From NCBI GenBank assembly GCA_013368315.1, contig JAACJM010000140.1, positions 124,001-188,000 on the forward strand: a stretch of 64,000 nucleotides of DNA, written 5' to 3'. How positions within the stretch are numbered: position 1 is the first letter of the stretch; each line of letters opens with the position of its first letter. Under the pieces are notes generated by a model. It did no database searches. It saw only the letters and a list, made by a program, of their open reading frames with translations, and was not told the origin of the DNA. The stretch comes from Tetrapyrgos nigripes. Taxonomy: Eukaryota > Basidiomycota > Agaricomycetes > Agaricales > Campanellaceae. Made by a program: the position numbers and the translations under genes. Positions 26,095-36,994 of this stretch are shown one piece after another.

Positions 26095-26434
26095 TTGAGT
26101 TCGCGACGTTGACCGAAATCTTTAAATGACTCCCGTAAACCATTTGTATAATTAAGGATCATACGACCAATAATGTATCATGAAGCCCACATGTATCACC
26201 GCTCATTCGAGCAAGTCCCTAATGTGGTCGATAACGGTCGAAAATAAAACATCGTTTAGAGAATTGGCGTCGCGCTTCCGTTGTAGTCTTGGGTTTCAAT
26301 TCAATTCAATTCATACATTCTCTGTTACAGTATACGCTCACAATTCTTGATATACTTGGTTAGAAATACTAAGAAAAAAACTCTTATTGATCAAATTTCG
26401 TCCAGAGGTAAGCATAACAGTCTATCCACGACGT
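26095..26434. other. Short intergenic stretch
   Basis: No feature was recognised except tandem caattcaattcaattc-type repetition near 26300. Confidence 0.4.
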
Positions 26435-27731
26435 TCAAGATTGTGTTAGAACAGTTCGAATATCCAACATCGAAGGAAGCGTCCCTTGATACATAGCCTG
26501 CATGAGCAGGTCATAATCTCCATTTCGGGTGGATCGAGTGTGAGAATGTTGGAGATTCCAGATTCTTGGACGATGCGACAGAGCACTCACCGCATTAAGA
26601 CAAGTATTATAGTTACTCTTGTGACTGGGACCAATACACAGGGCCGGGAGCTGCTTAAGCAAGAGAGGAATAGAAGCTAGCATCCGGGACAGTTGTCCAT
26701 TACCATCCTGCAGGGAACATGTGAGGTCAGAGAGCATATAGTTTGTAATGGAAGTGAGTGTGCTTCGAAAGGGTGAATAGAGAGAAAGACGTGGCTAATC
26801 CACGCAGCGGCAGAAAAGGGATCCATATTCTCCACTCGGATTAGCTCCTACGGAAACGGTCAAGCCTTGTGAGCATAGATAAGATTGATACTCACGTTGA
26901 ATTTCTGGCAGAATGTCTCAAGCTCTGTATTAACTGTGTCAAATGGGAAAAACTGGATTCTAGTGGTACCACCCGTAGAAGCAGAAATCGCAACACTGAC
27001 GTTGACGCAGGAATTCTGTCATGTAGCGCCAGTGATGAGATGGACGAGTCTTTCCTGTCCGTTCACAGCCTCAACCGTGATGGGGCTCGATGTCATCATC
27101 ACTTTATGCAAGCGACAAATAAAGTCGAGACTAAGGACCACAGGCTGCTGACGAACAAGTTGAAATATCATTTCGATAGCCTAATTAATCAATTAATCGA
27201 ATAGAAAAACATGGGCTGTATAAAGCAAAACCGACCTTATGTGTGTCTTGCAGAACCAGCATAGCTTCTTCACGGTGTCTTATAGTCCCGGTAGAGCTTG
27301 CTATTTCCCTGATGTCGACTTGTTCGAAGAATCCGACCTGGACGAGTCTTGTTGCTGTCTGAAGCGGATCGGACAATTGTTAGTTAGGCAGTCAGGTAAT
27401 AGGATAATGCAACGCACAGTTGAATCGAATTGCACAGTCCCCTCAATCTCATTGGTCTTCAAGCAATGGAGATTGAGGAACTTCGAAAATGCGTTCTTAT
27501 CAAGATCAGTCAGTTCGGACCATTGCTGTCGCTTCTGTAAGCAGCAGTAAGGGAAATTGTTCCAGATCTCCAGCGTTGAGTAGGCGTGAATCCTTGTCCG
27601 CTCTTGTATCCAATCACTGGATGAAACACGTCAACTTAGGTCGCCCACATATCGCTTGTCTGCTTCGTGACGCTGGATGTGAGCTGAGACAGCCACTTGG
27701 AGTAATCGGGTTCACCGATCATTCTTCCCAG
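26435..27731 (-). pseudogene. Fic-domain (AMPylation-type) protein gene, probably damaged
   Basis: Fic proteins transfer AMP or other nucleotidyl groups to hydroxyl side chains of target proteins. Minus-strand exons 27418 upward (to about 27612), 27236-27358, 26896-27180, 26764-26847 and 26435-26707 share phase 0. They give, in order, LHCLKTNEIEGTVQFDST, LVQVGFFEQVDIREIASS, FICRLHKVMM, QFFPFDTVNTELETFC, AAWISHVFLSIHPFE and DGNGQLSRMLASIPLLL. The Fic signature HPFx(D/E)GNGRxxR is therefore present as HPFE-DGNGQLSR, with Gln for the first Arg. Three things suggest decay: an in-frame TGA at 27019-27021 where Arg is expected (GAT-stop-QNSC); a non-GT donor (gcacac) for the intron splitting the signature; and no clean junction upstream of 27612. 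A 51-nt intron could remove the TGA, so a living gene is not excluded. The N-terminus may reach about 28132. Confidence 0.6.
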
Positions 27732-29589
27732 CTAGAAGTAGATGATTAGATGGTAAATCTACATGTCAGCAGTGTGTAGAAGAAACCAACAGACCTCAGC
27801 ATAGAGACTGAGGGCTGAGGGCTGATAGTTGAGAGCCGGGACCTCTCGTTACATAGCGCATGTCCGCTACACGAAGCAGTAAAAATGGGGTACGATAAGT
27901 GTCCAGCATTCCCTCCCAGAGACGCGCGTTTCGTATTGCTGTTTGCGTCCAGAAATGAACACCGTAAAATCTCAGCATCTCGAGCGGTCAGCTTACGTTG
28001 TCTGGGATATTCTAGAGCATGATTGGAGCTTTCGAGATAAGTTTAAAGAACAGAACTGCCCTTACCTGGACGGACTCATCTTGTATGAATGGTCTTTCCT
28101 GGTTCACGAAGCAATCCAGGAAAAAGGTCATGATTAGCTCCAAGAGTGGACGATCGTTTCACCGAAGCCATTCCAACACCACGTGACTCTATTTATTTTC
28201 GGACGCCATTCGGCTTGGAGGTTTGAACACTGCCATGCCCAGTGAATTCTAAGAGAAGCAAAGAAATATCTCTTCTATTACGGTCCTCTACTTGATAGTA
28301 GATACACCGTCGACCTAATTTCTCCAGGTTCGTTTTGCATGGGTCTTGCTCTCCTACCTTACTAACTGTGCTGACGCCGATTAATTACCCATACCGATTC
28401 TCAGTTGCCCCGAGAATGCACTGTACTGCCAATGGCATGCTTTGAGAAAAAGACTAGTGAAGCAGTGGCGGAACAGACTAGTCATTCCTGCACCTCTGGC
28501 AGCACTCGCAAATCGCATACTTTGGCCTCTGCGATGATGGTACCGTCTGTCAGCGTAGGGGGACTGCCTCGCCCTTGTAACACCATGGTATCATCGATAT
28601 TGTGACTATGCAATGCCACCCCACCATATCCTGAAGGGGCCACTTGGTGTGTATCTATCTATCTATCTATCTATCTGCCCCGGCCCTTGTTCCTGGACGT
28701 GGCTTCCCCAAACCTGCCCTGAACCATAAAATTGCATCGGGGTTCTTCAGTGCTGCAAAAGATTCAGGCAAGGCCTTTCTTCCTGTTCCCAGGCATACTA
28801 ATTGCTCAATGCTCCCCCTCAGGCCTCAGATCTTATGTTCATCTATGGCAATATCATCAATTATTTTTGTAGCACTTCTGTGGCACTCAAGTGGAGAATG
28901 TTTTGCCGTGAAATTAGTCCTTCTGACTTGGCTACATAGCAATACCCTCCATCCATCTTGAAATCAAGGCCCTGTGCCTTGTCCAATGACTACAAGAGAC
29001 TTCCGGGTCCTATCTGCTATGTATGTGCATCTTTTTACGAACACCATCATTTCGACTGATATGATTCGCAAGGCTCGGGCTGAGGCTATACCCATCTGAG
29101 TTCCCTGTACATCTCTGCTGTGTAACAGCGGTTTGAATAGGCTGCGCCGATCAACTCGACTGACACTCGACTGACAGGCCCGACCAATCCTTACCTTGGT
29201 CTCGAAAATCTTCAAGTCTTTCTTGTACAATGTAGGGAGAAGCTCCCGGCTTCCATGATAATATCTGGTGGGATAACTCCCAAAGCTTCATCATAATATA
29301 TCATATCCACCCATCAAAAGGTCTGCATCCGATTTCATCCTAGTGAACTGATGCATACTCATGCTTCTCCTATCTCCCTGATATCAAAGATGCAGGCAAA
29401 ATTTAGGTCTCATGTCCCTTGTAATATCTTCGTACGAAGACTTAGACGGGCTTCCATCAGCTTCCTTGACTATACTTAGCGTTCCTAACCTAGCGGATCT
29501 AGATTACGATGGGGGCGCAAGGTAGCGTAAGCATATATAATATAACTCGCGAAGCGCTCTTGACCACTTGTTGATTACCCCCCATCATC
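27732..29589. other. Region between the Fic gene and seven-TM copy B
   Basis: From 27732 to about 28132 there are candidate N-terminal Fic exons on the minus strand that I could not join. From 28200 to 29589 no gene is supported. Minus-strand frames at 28380-28960 stay open for long stretches in different registers, as a decayed element would, but match nothing I can name. A TATA-like word, catatataatata, at about 29532-29544 lies roughly 45 bp before the next gene. Confidence 0.4.
28652..28676. repeat. (TATC)n microsatellite
   Basis: About six uninterrupted copies of the tetranucleotide tatc. Confidence 0.9.
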
Positions 29590-31011
29590 ATGTCCGACCA
29601 AGAGCAATCTGGCCCTCTTTCCGACGAGGATCTCGCCATTCTGAAGGAGTGGATCATCCAGACAGCTGTTGAATTCTTGCTCTATGGTGTCTATGCTACA
29701 CTTTCCCTCATTGCTCTCTATTTTCTCTTGTAAGTTATTCGTTAGCACTGGCTCTGCGATTTTCAATGACCATTACTTCCGTTACAGGGCGAGCGATATC
29801 CGACGCTCCAAGACCCAATTCTGTCTTTTTGCGCTGGGTATATTCATGTTATTATTTTCAACATCTATTATAGTACTCCAGCTGGAGTATATCTTGGTCC
29901 AAATCCCACTCAAAGGCTATGACCCTCCGGATATGTTGACCGTCACTCGGCTTCTCAAGGATATGAAAATCTCGGACGACTTTTTCATTAGGCTAAATGT
30001 GAGTGTCAACTATGTCGTCCGGCATTTTAATGACCGATATACTAACTCTTTAACTATTCTTTAGTTCTTGATTTCCGACTGTGTTCTGGTCTGGCGCAGT
30101 TGGATCCTATACCCTCGTGGTTTCATGGTCAAAATTGCTCTTTGTGTCAGCGTGCTTGTGTCCGTTGGTCAGTGATGTCTTTCTCTCTGTATTTGAGAGC
30201 TCAGCTCAACACGATGAAAACATCTAGTTTGTACTTTTGTCGACGCTGGGACCGGTACTATCAGGCTCCGCAGGGAAAACTCGGTCACTGATATTGTCAA
30301 CAACCCTGAAGGAGGAAATGATACCCTGTTGTTGACTCTTCCATTGCTTTTAACGAACCTTTTGGCCAGTGTCTTGATTGGCTATAAAGCATGGTGAGTT
30401 ACGACACTGAGAACCATAACTGATGTGCTGAACACATTTTACAGGCGTCATCGCCAGGAGATCAAGAACAACCTCAACGATGAAAGCCCTCCCGTCAACA
30501 AGATGCAAAAGGTCCTCCTTCTTTTGGTGGAGTCTGGTAGCATCTATTTCGTTCTTTGGGTACGTGCCATGATCTCCGATTGAAGTTGAACCATACTGAC
30601 ACAACGACGGTTAAAGTTCACCTTCACAGTCATTTCCGCTATCCAGACGAGCAGCACTCAACACTCGTTCACGACGTATAGACAAGTTATGCCAATGCTT
30701 TCGGTACGTCTTCATCTCTCCGTTTGGTATGTGACTAATTCTTAGTGAATCGCTAGGCTCTCTACCCAGTACTCATCATCCTTCTCGCCTCTATCGAGTA
30801 TGGTGGCAAAGAAAAGTCTAAGAATGGGCTGTCGCTGTCCCAGACCATACGTTATGGAACTGCGGGACCTAATCTACCTAGCGAAAAGCCTGGTCGAAAG
30901 CGTGATGCTCCGGCTCAAAATCGATCTCAAGTCGTCACACTCACTCATATGGGTTCGTCTTCTAGCGAGATGCGAGCAAACTTTGCTGCTGGTGAACAAG
31001 AACGTAAATAA
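29590..31011 (+). CDS. Seven-transmembrane protein, copy B of a pair
   Basis: Paralogue of the gene at 23472-24968, with the same helix order and conserved landmarks. It begins MSDQEQSGPLSDEDLAI. Helices include FLLYGVYATLSLIALYFLL, CLFALGIFMLLFSTSIIVL, FLISDCVLVWRSWILYP, VKIALCVSVLVSV, LTLPLLLTNLLASVLIGYKA, VLLLLVESGSIYFVLW and LYPVLIILLASIE. A hydrophilic tail ends FAAGEQERK with TAA at 31009-31011. Six or more short introns are spliced at GT-AG sites, several at positions matching copy A. The pair probably arose by gene duplication and then diverged strongly, keeping topology more than sequence. Receptor-like topology is visible; ligand, coupling and localisation are unknown. Confidence 0.85.
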
Positions 31012-31686
31012 GTATGAAAGCTGACTCGGGTATTTATTGTCGTCGCAAGTTCGTATTTAATTTGTTACCAGATGTTGTAGTAATATTTTCTTCTCCTGTG
31101 CTAAATAATCCGTTGTAGCTTGTTCGACTTAGAAATCTCCCTTCTCAGGGGTGCCGCTAATTACACTGTGAGGCTGACTTAGGTTGATAGTTAACCTAAA
31201 TCTTCGCACCAGCCACTTTTAGGTTGTTTCCTGCAGAAATTTCCTTAGGTTATTTTAGTGCAATCTAAATCCTGCTGGAAGCAATTGGTGAAATCTTTTT
31301 GCGCAGGTTGACTGTTAGGTTGATAAGCTAGCTGGCCGTTATGTGAGAGTCTTCAATATTCAATCGTAGAAAAGGGGTACTCAGATAAACTGAGTATAAG
31401 AAGAGAAGAAAGAGAGAAAGATAAAACAACGACTGTGCTTTATGCTAGTCGTTGAGTTGTCTGAGGGCTCGACCCGAGAGATGATCGGCACAGCTAGTGG
31501 GTCACGTGAATACCAAAGGCAACGCGTCCGTAAGAGGTGCGTCCTGATTGGGAAAGCAGAACCCGCGGCCATAAGATGCCAGAAAATCTCGAAGCCGAGA
31601 CCTGAGCTTCTGGGGTCCAGAAGACGAAAGAGTCTCAACACCTGGGACTCCCAGAAACTGGAGAGAAAAGGGATGTGGTGGGTGGG

Positions 31687-31920
31687 CGCGAAAAAGGGCT
31701 GGAAAGCTTCAGGCTTTAGCGTTGTTGGCTGTCCAAGAAAGAAGGACGACGCGTCAGGCAACGTGAGCGTGAGCGTAACACGTCAGTGCGACAGTCACAA
31801 TGCTCTGCTAGCTCATTCCGTGATAAGCCCGAGGAACGAGCGCTCACATTGCCTGACGCGTCGTCTTTCTCTCTCTGACAGTCAACAACGCTGAAGCTTT
31901 CCAGGGCTCTTTTTCGCGTC
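31687..31920. repeat. Long imperfect inverted repeat (hairpin), arms about 80 nt, loop about 71 nt
   Basis: The left arm (31687-31769) carries gcgcgaaaaa, ctggaaagcttcag, gcgttgttg and gacgacgcgtcaggcaa in that order. The right arm (31841-31920) carries the reverse complements in opposite order. Identity between arms is about 80-85 percent with small indels. No target-site duplication is evident. Confidence 0.85.
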
Positions 31921-33189
31921 TGTTCTCGTCCCTCGCTCCACTATACTGCTCCCACTCGTATACTTGTATCCGAATCCGTTTCGGTACCACCAGCTGCTTA
32001 ACGAATCCGTTTCGTTTTCTCTGCGCGTGCAGGCAGGATTCGTTTCTATCTGTACATTGACCAACAATACACACGTTTCTATCACCCCGCCATTTTCCAA
32101 TCTCGTCACCATGTCCACCACTTCCGCGGAAACCACACAAGAATTCGGACGTGATGTTGGGAAGACCGGAGGTTTAGAGATCGTCATTTGGAGGTTCAAG
32201 TTGTCTTGGGGTTTAGGGATGTTTTCCGTTCCTCCTTCATTCACCACGTTGTCTTCCGCGTTCCTTTCATCTCGCTCATCTTCTGTTTAATCGTACTCTA
32301 CTGATTTATACTCTGTCTAGGTTCTCCCCATGCACACCATATCGCGTACCGCGTGCGTCGTCTTACTCAAAAGTGCTCTCCTACCCACGTAGTTGCATGG
32401 TCAAGTGCACCACATCTTTGACTTCGGTTCACGTCGTTTGGCAACCTAGGCGCGTTTTCTCCTTGTTCTCGTTATTCTGTTTCCTTTTATTTCACTCCTG
32501 CTTACTTCTTTTGCCTACTTGCCTATAATTTCATCCCTCCCTTTTGTGCGCCATTTTTTATTTCCTTTCTTTCCTCGAATAATACCTCTTCTTTTACCTT
32601 GCATCCTACCTTTCTTTTACACGCTTGACTTGCTTTCGGGTATTTTCGTCCAACGAATGGATGCGTAATTTACTATGATGATGCTTAAGGGAAAACTTTA
32701 TGCCATCCATGTTGCACCCGTACATGTTCATAGCTACCCTTGTTTCACATGATCATTTTGTATTTGGATATGCCCTGTATCTGGATAGAAGGGTGGTTCT
32801 TCAGCGGTAGTGCTCAAGGCACAACCCATCCATTTATTTCGATGTACGCTTCCGGTTTCTAATTTCATTCTTCGACTTTGGATGCCATGCCTTTTTCTAG
32901 TTTACCTTTGCGAGGAAGTGTTCTATGCACAATGTATAATGTCATTCCTTTCATCGCATACTTCCACATTCCTTCCTCACACATGTCCGAACATTTTCTA
33001 TCTTCCACTTTTGGGCCATGCCTGTCTTGTTTTCCGCAAGGACTAGCATATATCCCACTGGCACTCCACCTTTATCATAACCCAAGCTGTGCACCCTCTC
33101 TTAAAGCTGATTATTTAATGCGTCATCTTTCTTTCTCTTATTTCCTTCATCTCTTTTATTATTTTCTTTGGTCTTACGCTGGAGACGTT

Positions 33190-33360
33190 GAGTATTTATC
33201 GCGTCTCCATGCCCAGGGTGATGATGATTATTTCTCTCATCACTCCGTTTGCCTCCCTTTGAACCTTTTCGTCGTTCGGGAATGATGGGACCCTGAGTAT
33301 TTATCGCGTCTCTACGTTCGGGTGATGATGATTCTTTCTCTCATCACCCTGTTTAATTCT
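33190..33360. repeat. Two-unit tandem repeat, 105-bp period
   Basis: The word gagtatttatcgcgtctc occurs at 33190 and again at 33295. Each is followed by gggtgatgatgatt and tttctctcatcac. Confidence 0.8.
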
Positions 33361-33420
33361 TTTGGAATGTACATATCTTGTCGCATTCTGGGAAGAACTA
33401 CTTGCCCCCACATTCATACG

Positions 33421-33770
33421 CACACGTCGGTTTGGACGGCGACATGTTGTCGTTGACGGTTCAGTCATGTGTTACGACACTCGTCGTCTGCCTCTTCGCA
33501 CACGTCGGTTTAGATGGCGACCTTAGTCGTTGACGGTTTAGTCATGTGCTACGACACTTGTCGTCTCCCTCCTTGCACACGTCGGTGTAGACGGCGACCC
33601 CTTGGTCGTTGATGATTTAGTCATGTGTTGCCTCCTCATACGCACACGTCGGTGTAGACGGCGACCTCTTGGTTGTTGACGGTTTTGTCATGTGTTACGA
33701 CGTTTGTCGTTGGCCTACTTGCACACGTCGGTTTAGACGGCGGCGTTTGCTTTGACGTTTTCGTCATGTG
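33421..33770. repeat. Minisatellite, five units of 67-79 bp
   Basis: Unit starts marked by cacacgtcgg lie at 33421, 33499, 33576, 33643 and 33722. Within units the order cacacgtcggt, gacggcgac, gtcgttgacggtt, gtcatgtg, tacgac, ttgtcgtc is kept. Confidence 0.92.
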
Positions 33771-34420
33771 TGTCTACCCTTTTATACGCTGAGGGCCTCT
33801 CGCGTACACATGCCTCCAGGCGAAGATGACATTCCTCTCATCGACCTATTTATACGCTCGCGTATACATGCCTACCTGCCTACCTTATACGCTGAACCTG
33901 TCTCGCATATACCTGCCTACCGTATACCTTGCGTGTACACGCCTACCGTACATCTTGCGTATACATACCTCCTTTATACACTGAATCTGTCTCACGTCTA
34001 CATGCCTCATTTATATGCTGAACCTATCTTATATATATACCTTTAGGCGATAATGAGTTTCTCTCTTATTGGCCTCCTTTATGCCTCTTGTGTGCCTCTA
34101 CTTTTAAGTGACGACGAATTTCTATCTTGTCTTTCCCACCTCCCTTTATACGTTGGGATTCTCCACATACCTCTTCCTCTCACGTTATGGGTTTTCTCAC
34201 TTCGTGACGTACAGGCGATGATGATTTTTTCTCTCATCGACCTCCTTTATACGCTGAATCTATATCTACCTCCAGGCGATGTTGACTCTTCTCTCATCAG
34301 CCTTCCTTATACACTGAACTTGTCTCGTGTATATCTACTTCCAGGCGATGATGACTTTTTCTTTGATCAGCCTACCTTACACGCGGAAGGCCTCTCAAGT
34401 ATTTTCTATCTTTAAAAAGA
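33771..34420. repeat. Degenerate tandem array with 60-80 bp units
   Basis: Recurring words are tatacgctgaa, ctgtctcgcgtatac, catgcctcc, aggcgatgatga and ctctcatc(g/a)(a/g)cct, in roughly the same order many times. The array follows the minisatellite directly and has no coding sense. Confidence 0.75.
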
Positions 34421-34546
34421 CAACGATTTACGTTATCGCTTCCAGTCCAAGAGTACGCAAGCTGATACTCTGTGCACCGTTCTTGATATCGGAATCCTGT
34501 TATAGGTTCATTCCGACGAGGATTTTCAACCTATCCGGACCTCTCA

Positions 34547-34592
34547 GAGTTGTCTATACATATATGTATGTCGGGTGGCCACTTACCGCCAC
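34547..34592 (+). repeat. Dispersed repeat, copy 1
   Basis: The 46-bp segment gagttgtctata...gtatgtcgggtggcc(a/g)ctt(a/g)ccgccac occurs here and again at 58067-58108. Its second half is a near-palindrome (gggtggc...gccac). It may be the end of a transposable element. Confidence 0.7.
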
Positions 34593-34724
34593 TATAAAGA
34601 GCTATTTAGAGAGGTGGTGACAAGTTGCCTATGTGTGGTCAGACTACTGGGGGATTCCTGCAGGGAAAAGAATGAACAAGCACCGTGACTGTTGGGGTAT
34701 AGACCCCGTTGAAAGTGGAAAACG

Positions 34725-34736
34725 AAAAAAAAAAAA
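34725..34736 (-). terminator. RNA polymerase III terminator of tRNA-Lys
   Basis: A run of 12 A on the plus strand (12 T on the transcribed strand sense) begins 25 nt downstream of the tRNA 3' end. Confidence 0.75.
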
Positions 34737-34761
34737 TGAAAGACCAGTCGTGATCTGTTAT

Positions 34762-34855
34762 AGCCCACCGCGAGGGTCGAACTCGCAGCCTTCAGATTGC
34801 CTTCCGCCATGTTTACGTAAAAGTCTGACGCTCTATCCGATTGAGCTAGGCGGGC
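34762..34855 (-). tRNA. tRNA-Lys(UUU) with a 20-nt intron
   Basis: The reverse strand folds as a full cloverleaf. The acceptor stem is GCCCGCC with GGTGGGC, the D stem GCTC/GAGC, the anticodon stem TCAGA/TCTGA, and the T arm GCGAG-TTCGACC-CTCGC. The anticodon loop reads C-T-TTT-A, then a 20-nt intron (cgtaaacatggcggaaggca), then A. The intron sits one base 3' of the anticodon, the canonical nuclear position. The anticodon TTT decodes lysine. The A box (TAGCTCAATCGG) and B box (GAGTTCGACCC) are intact, and a T-run terminator follows. Confidence 0.95.
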
Positions 34856-35499
34856 ATCATTATACAGTCTTGTAGCAGGATTTGGGCCACCTAAGCGTTG
34901 TTTTTGGTATACAACTGAAATGAGGCTGCAACTGCCTTTGGGACCTCACTTATTGGATAGTACGACATCTTAATACTACCAAACAGTCAATTCGCCGGCG
35001 AAAAAATATCCAGTTGGTTGAGGAGTATCAGGAATGCTGTGATGACCCTGGTTTTTGCCAAAATCAGGAAATGGGCCAGCGCAGATTTGCAGTACAGTAT
35101 ACATGACAGCCATGTACTATAAGCCCGGTTTAGCATTGCTATAGACTCCTTCAGTCCTCATTCCAAGCTGCAGGACAGTAGAGCAAGTCCTCGTCGAGAT
35201 ATGGGATGCTAAAGCTGAGGGGTCTCCATATTAAGACAATGACGTCACCCCTGACCCGATGGGAAACTTTTCCCCATCCCTTACGGTACACTCATTCCAC
35301 CACGCAAATTGATGTCGACAGGTTCACATCATCCTGGGCTACATGTCCAGCCACCCCAATTTCATTCCCGGTGCGTCTGCTTTGAATAACATGCAAAATG
35401 GCTCACTTCCCCATCTGGCCCACTTCCTGATCCATGACTGTAATGGAATCATTTTCTTATCTAACCCTTTATCCTTGAGCAAGGTATACTACGAAAAAC
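34856..35499. other. Intergenic stretch between tRNA-Lys and the short-chain dehydrogenase
   Basis: Holds the 5' flank of the tRNA and the 3' flank of the dehydrogenase. The plus-strand frame beginning 35343 runs antisense into the dehydrogenase and is a shadow. Nothing else was recognised. Confidence 0.5.
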
Positions 35500-36569
35500 T
35501 TAAAACAGGAGTCTCTGACCGCCTGGAGAGAATATTTAATACTGTCACACCCAGTAAAGGAAAACTCACCGTCAACCAGAAGGTCTGCCCCTGTTATATA
35601 CCGTCCCGCAACCTTACTGCACAGCAGTACTACCGGACCAGTCAACTCCTCTGGATCGCCCATCCTTCCCATTGGATTTCTACTAGCCCATATCTTACGG
35701 CCTTCTTCCAAACCAGCTCCATGGTTCAAGATAGTATCCAAGTATCCCGGGCTGATACTGTTAACGCGAATCCCAAATCGTGCCCACTCTGCCGCAAGCG
35801 AACGCGCCATATGTAAAACAGCTGCCTTTGAGACGTTGTATCCGACTTGAGGCTGAGGAAAGTTGACGCCATGGCCCGAGACAGAGGCAATGAAGAGGAT
35901 ACTGCCACCAGTTCCCTGTTTAATCATCTGCCTGCAGGACATTATTAGGCTGAAAGCAAAAATGGCTGAAAAGGACTCACTTTCCAGCTGCTTGTGCGCA
36001 GATCCAGCTTCCTGTAGTGTTTACATCCAAAGTTCTCTTCCACTCCTCTATCGCAAGGTCTTGTGCGTGTACAGCACTCACAACTCCAGCAAAACACAAC
36101 AGTATGTCCACACTGCCCAGCTTTTCGGCCGTCTCTTTCACCGCAGCTTCAATGGAATCTGAATCTCTAACGTCGACGTCGAAGGTGATGACCTTTGCAT
36201 GAGGAAATTCTTGCTGAAGGTTTAAGATGGAACCTTCTGCTTTTGAGAGTGAAGGACCGACATCGAAAATTGCTATACCGGACGCGCCGTGTTCTAGTAA
36301 TGCTCTAATGGACGTGATACCTAGGAAACCTGAACCGCCAGTCACTAGAGAACAAATGAGTTGGTAATCAAGACTAGTGGGGTTGGGAATGACGAACCAA
36401 TGGCATTTCCTTCTACTGAAAATCGGCGTTCAGTGCGAGCGCTTGGAGAAAGGCCTTTTGGTACTTTGAGAGGTGCAGTGAGCGGATTAGAAGCCTCTGA
36501 AAGAATCATCTGCGGTAGTACGCGGCTTTCGAGTTGATCTCTAGCTGCAGGCGGGACAACGTTAGCCAT
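35500..36569 (-). CDS. Short-chain dehydrogenase/reductase (sugar or polyol type)
   Basis: NAD(P)-dependent oxidoreductase with a Rossmann fold. Four exons (36398-36569, 35981-36344, 35570-35931, 35500-35522) total 921 nt, 306 aa. The start MANVVPPAARDQLESR was chosen because the longer upstream frame has no family match. The N-terminal extension of about 55 residues precedes the cofactor motif VTGGSGFLG. Then come DVDVRD, CFAGV (NNAG-like position), catalytic Ser in SVSGHG, catalytic YNVSK, and VNSISPGY. The end is GADLLVDGGQRLLF after a 47-nt intron. It resembles fungal sorbose reductase and arabinitol dehydrogenase-like enzymes. Its 5' half lies in the tandem duplication, but this copy is complete and keeps all motifs. 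It is transcribed in the same direction as the FAD oxidase upstream. Confidence 0.9.
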
Positions 36570-36994
36570 GGTTAGGGGTAAAGGGAGCCTTGCACGACGG
36601 AGGATGGTAACTGCAGCTATACATATAAGCAAGCCCGATCCATCGATTTGACGTCCAACTTCTCCACAATCCCAAATCTGGGGGTGAAGATTATTATCAG
36701 ATATCTCCACATGGAGATATGCGAGAACTCCTATCAGAGTCCTATGGATATCGGTCCAGAGCAGAATACGAGAAGACCTAGCGAGTTGAATCCTGAGCTG
36801 TCCTAAGCGGATCTTCATCAGATTATACAGCTATACAGTGCTCGAGAATGCCTTCTTATTGACTATCGACGAACGTAAATGACATTGCGTGTGGGCAATG
36901 TGAAATATTCCAAGTGGACTGCGCAATATCAATCACAAGTAGCATTTGTATCGTTCGTCCTCAAGTCCTTTCCAGCCCACTGTTCATCGCCAAA
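36570..36994. other. Intergenic between the dehydrogenase and FAD oxidase copy 1
   Basis: About 425 bp forming the dehydrogenase promoter and the oxidase 3' flank. It is duplicated at 40759-41185. A minus-strand frame continues upstream of the dehydrogenase start, but I see no reason to call it coding. Confidence 0.5.

Larger units (their letters stand above)
31012..34724. other. Repeat-rich, probably non-coding 3.7 kb stretch
   Basis: Contains the long hairpin (31687-31920), a pyrimidine-rich stretch (32450-33180), the minisatellite and degenerate arrays (33190-34420) and a dispersed repeat (34547-34592). Open frames here, such as plus 31964-32290 and plus 33768-34415, follow from repeat composition and show no domain. 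Near 31190-31350 the word taggtt recurs several times and forms a short palindrome, ttaggtt...aacctaa. Confidence 0.5.

Noticed and set aside
31442..31894. 150-codon plus-strand frame
   Set aside because: It runs straight through one arm and the loop of the inverted repeat, and a minus-strand frame covers much of the same bases. Repeat structure explains the openness better than coding.
33421..33770. CRISPR-like array of regularly spaced repeats
   Set aside because: The units are continuous and diverged along their whole length, with no constant repeat separated by unique spacers, and the host is a eukaryote. It is a minisatellite.
33768..34415. Two open frames in the repeat array
   Set aside because: The frames are a by-product of tandem units without stop codons. 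The translation repeats the array period and has no other feature.
34633..34875. 80-codon plus-strand frame across the tRNA
   Set aside because: It overlaps tRNA-Lys and its T-run terminator on the opposite strand and has no protein features.
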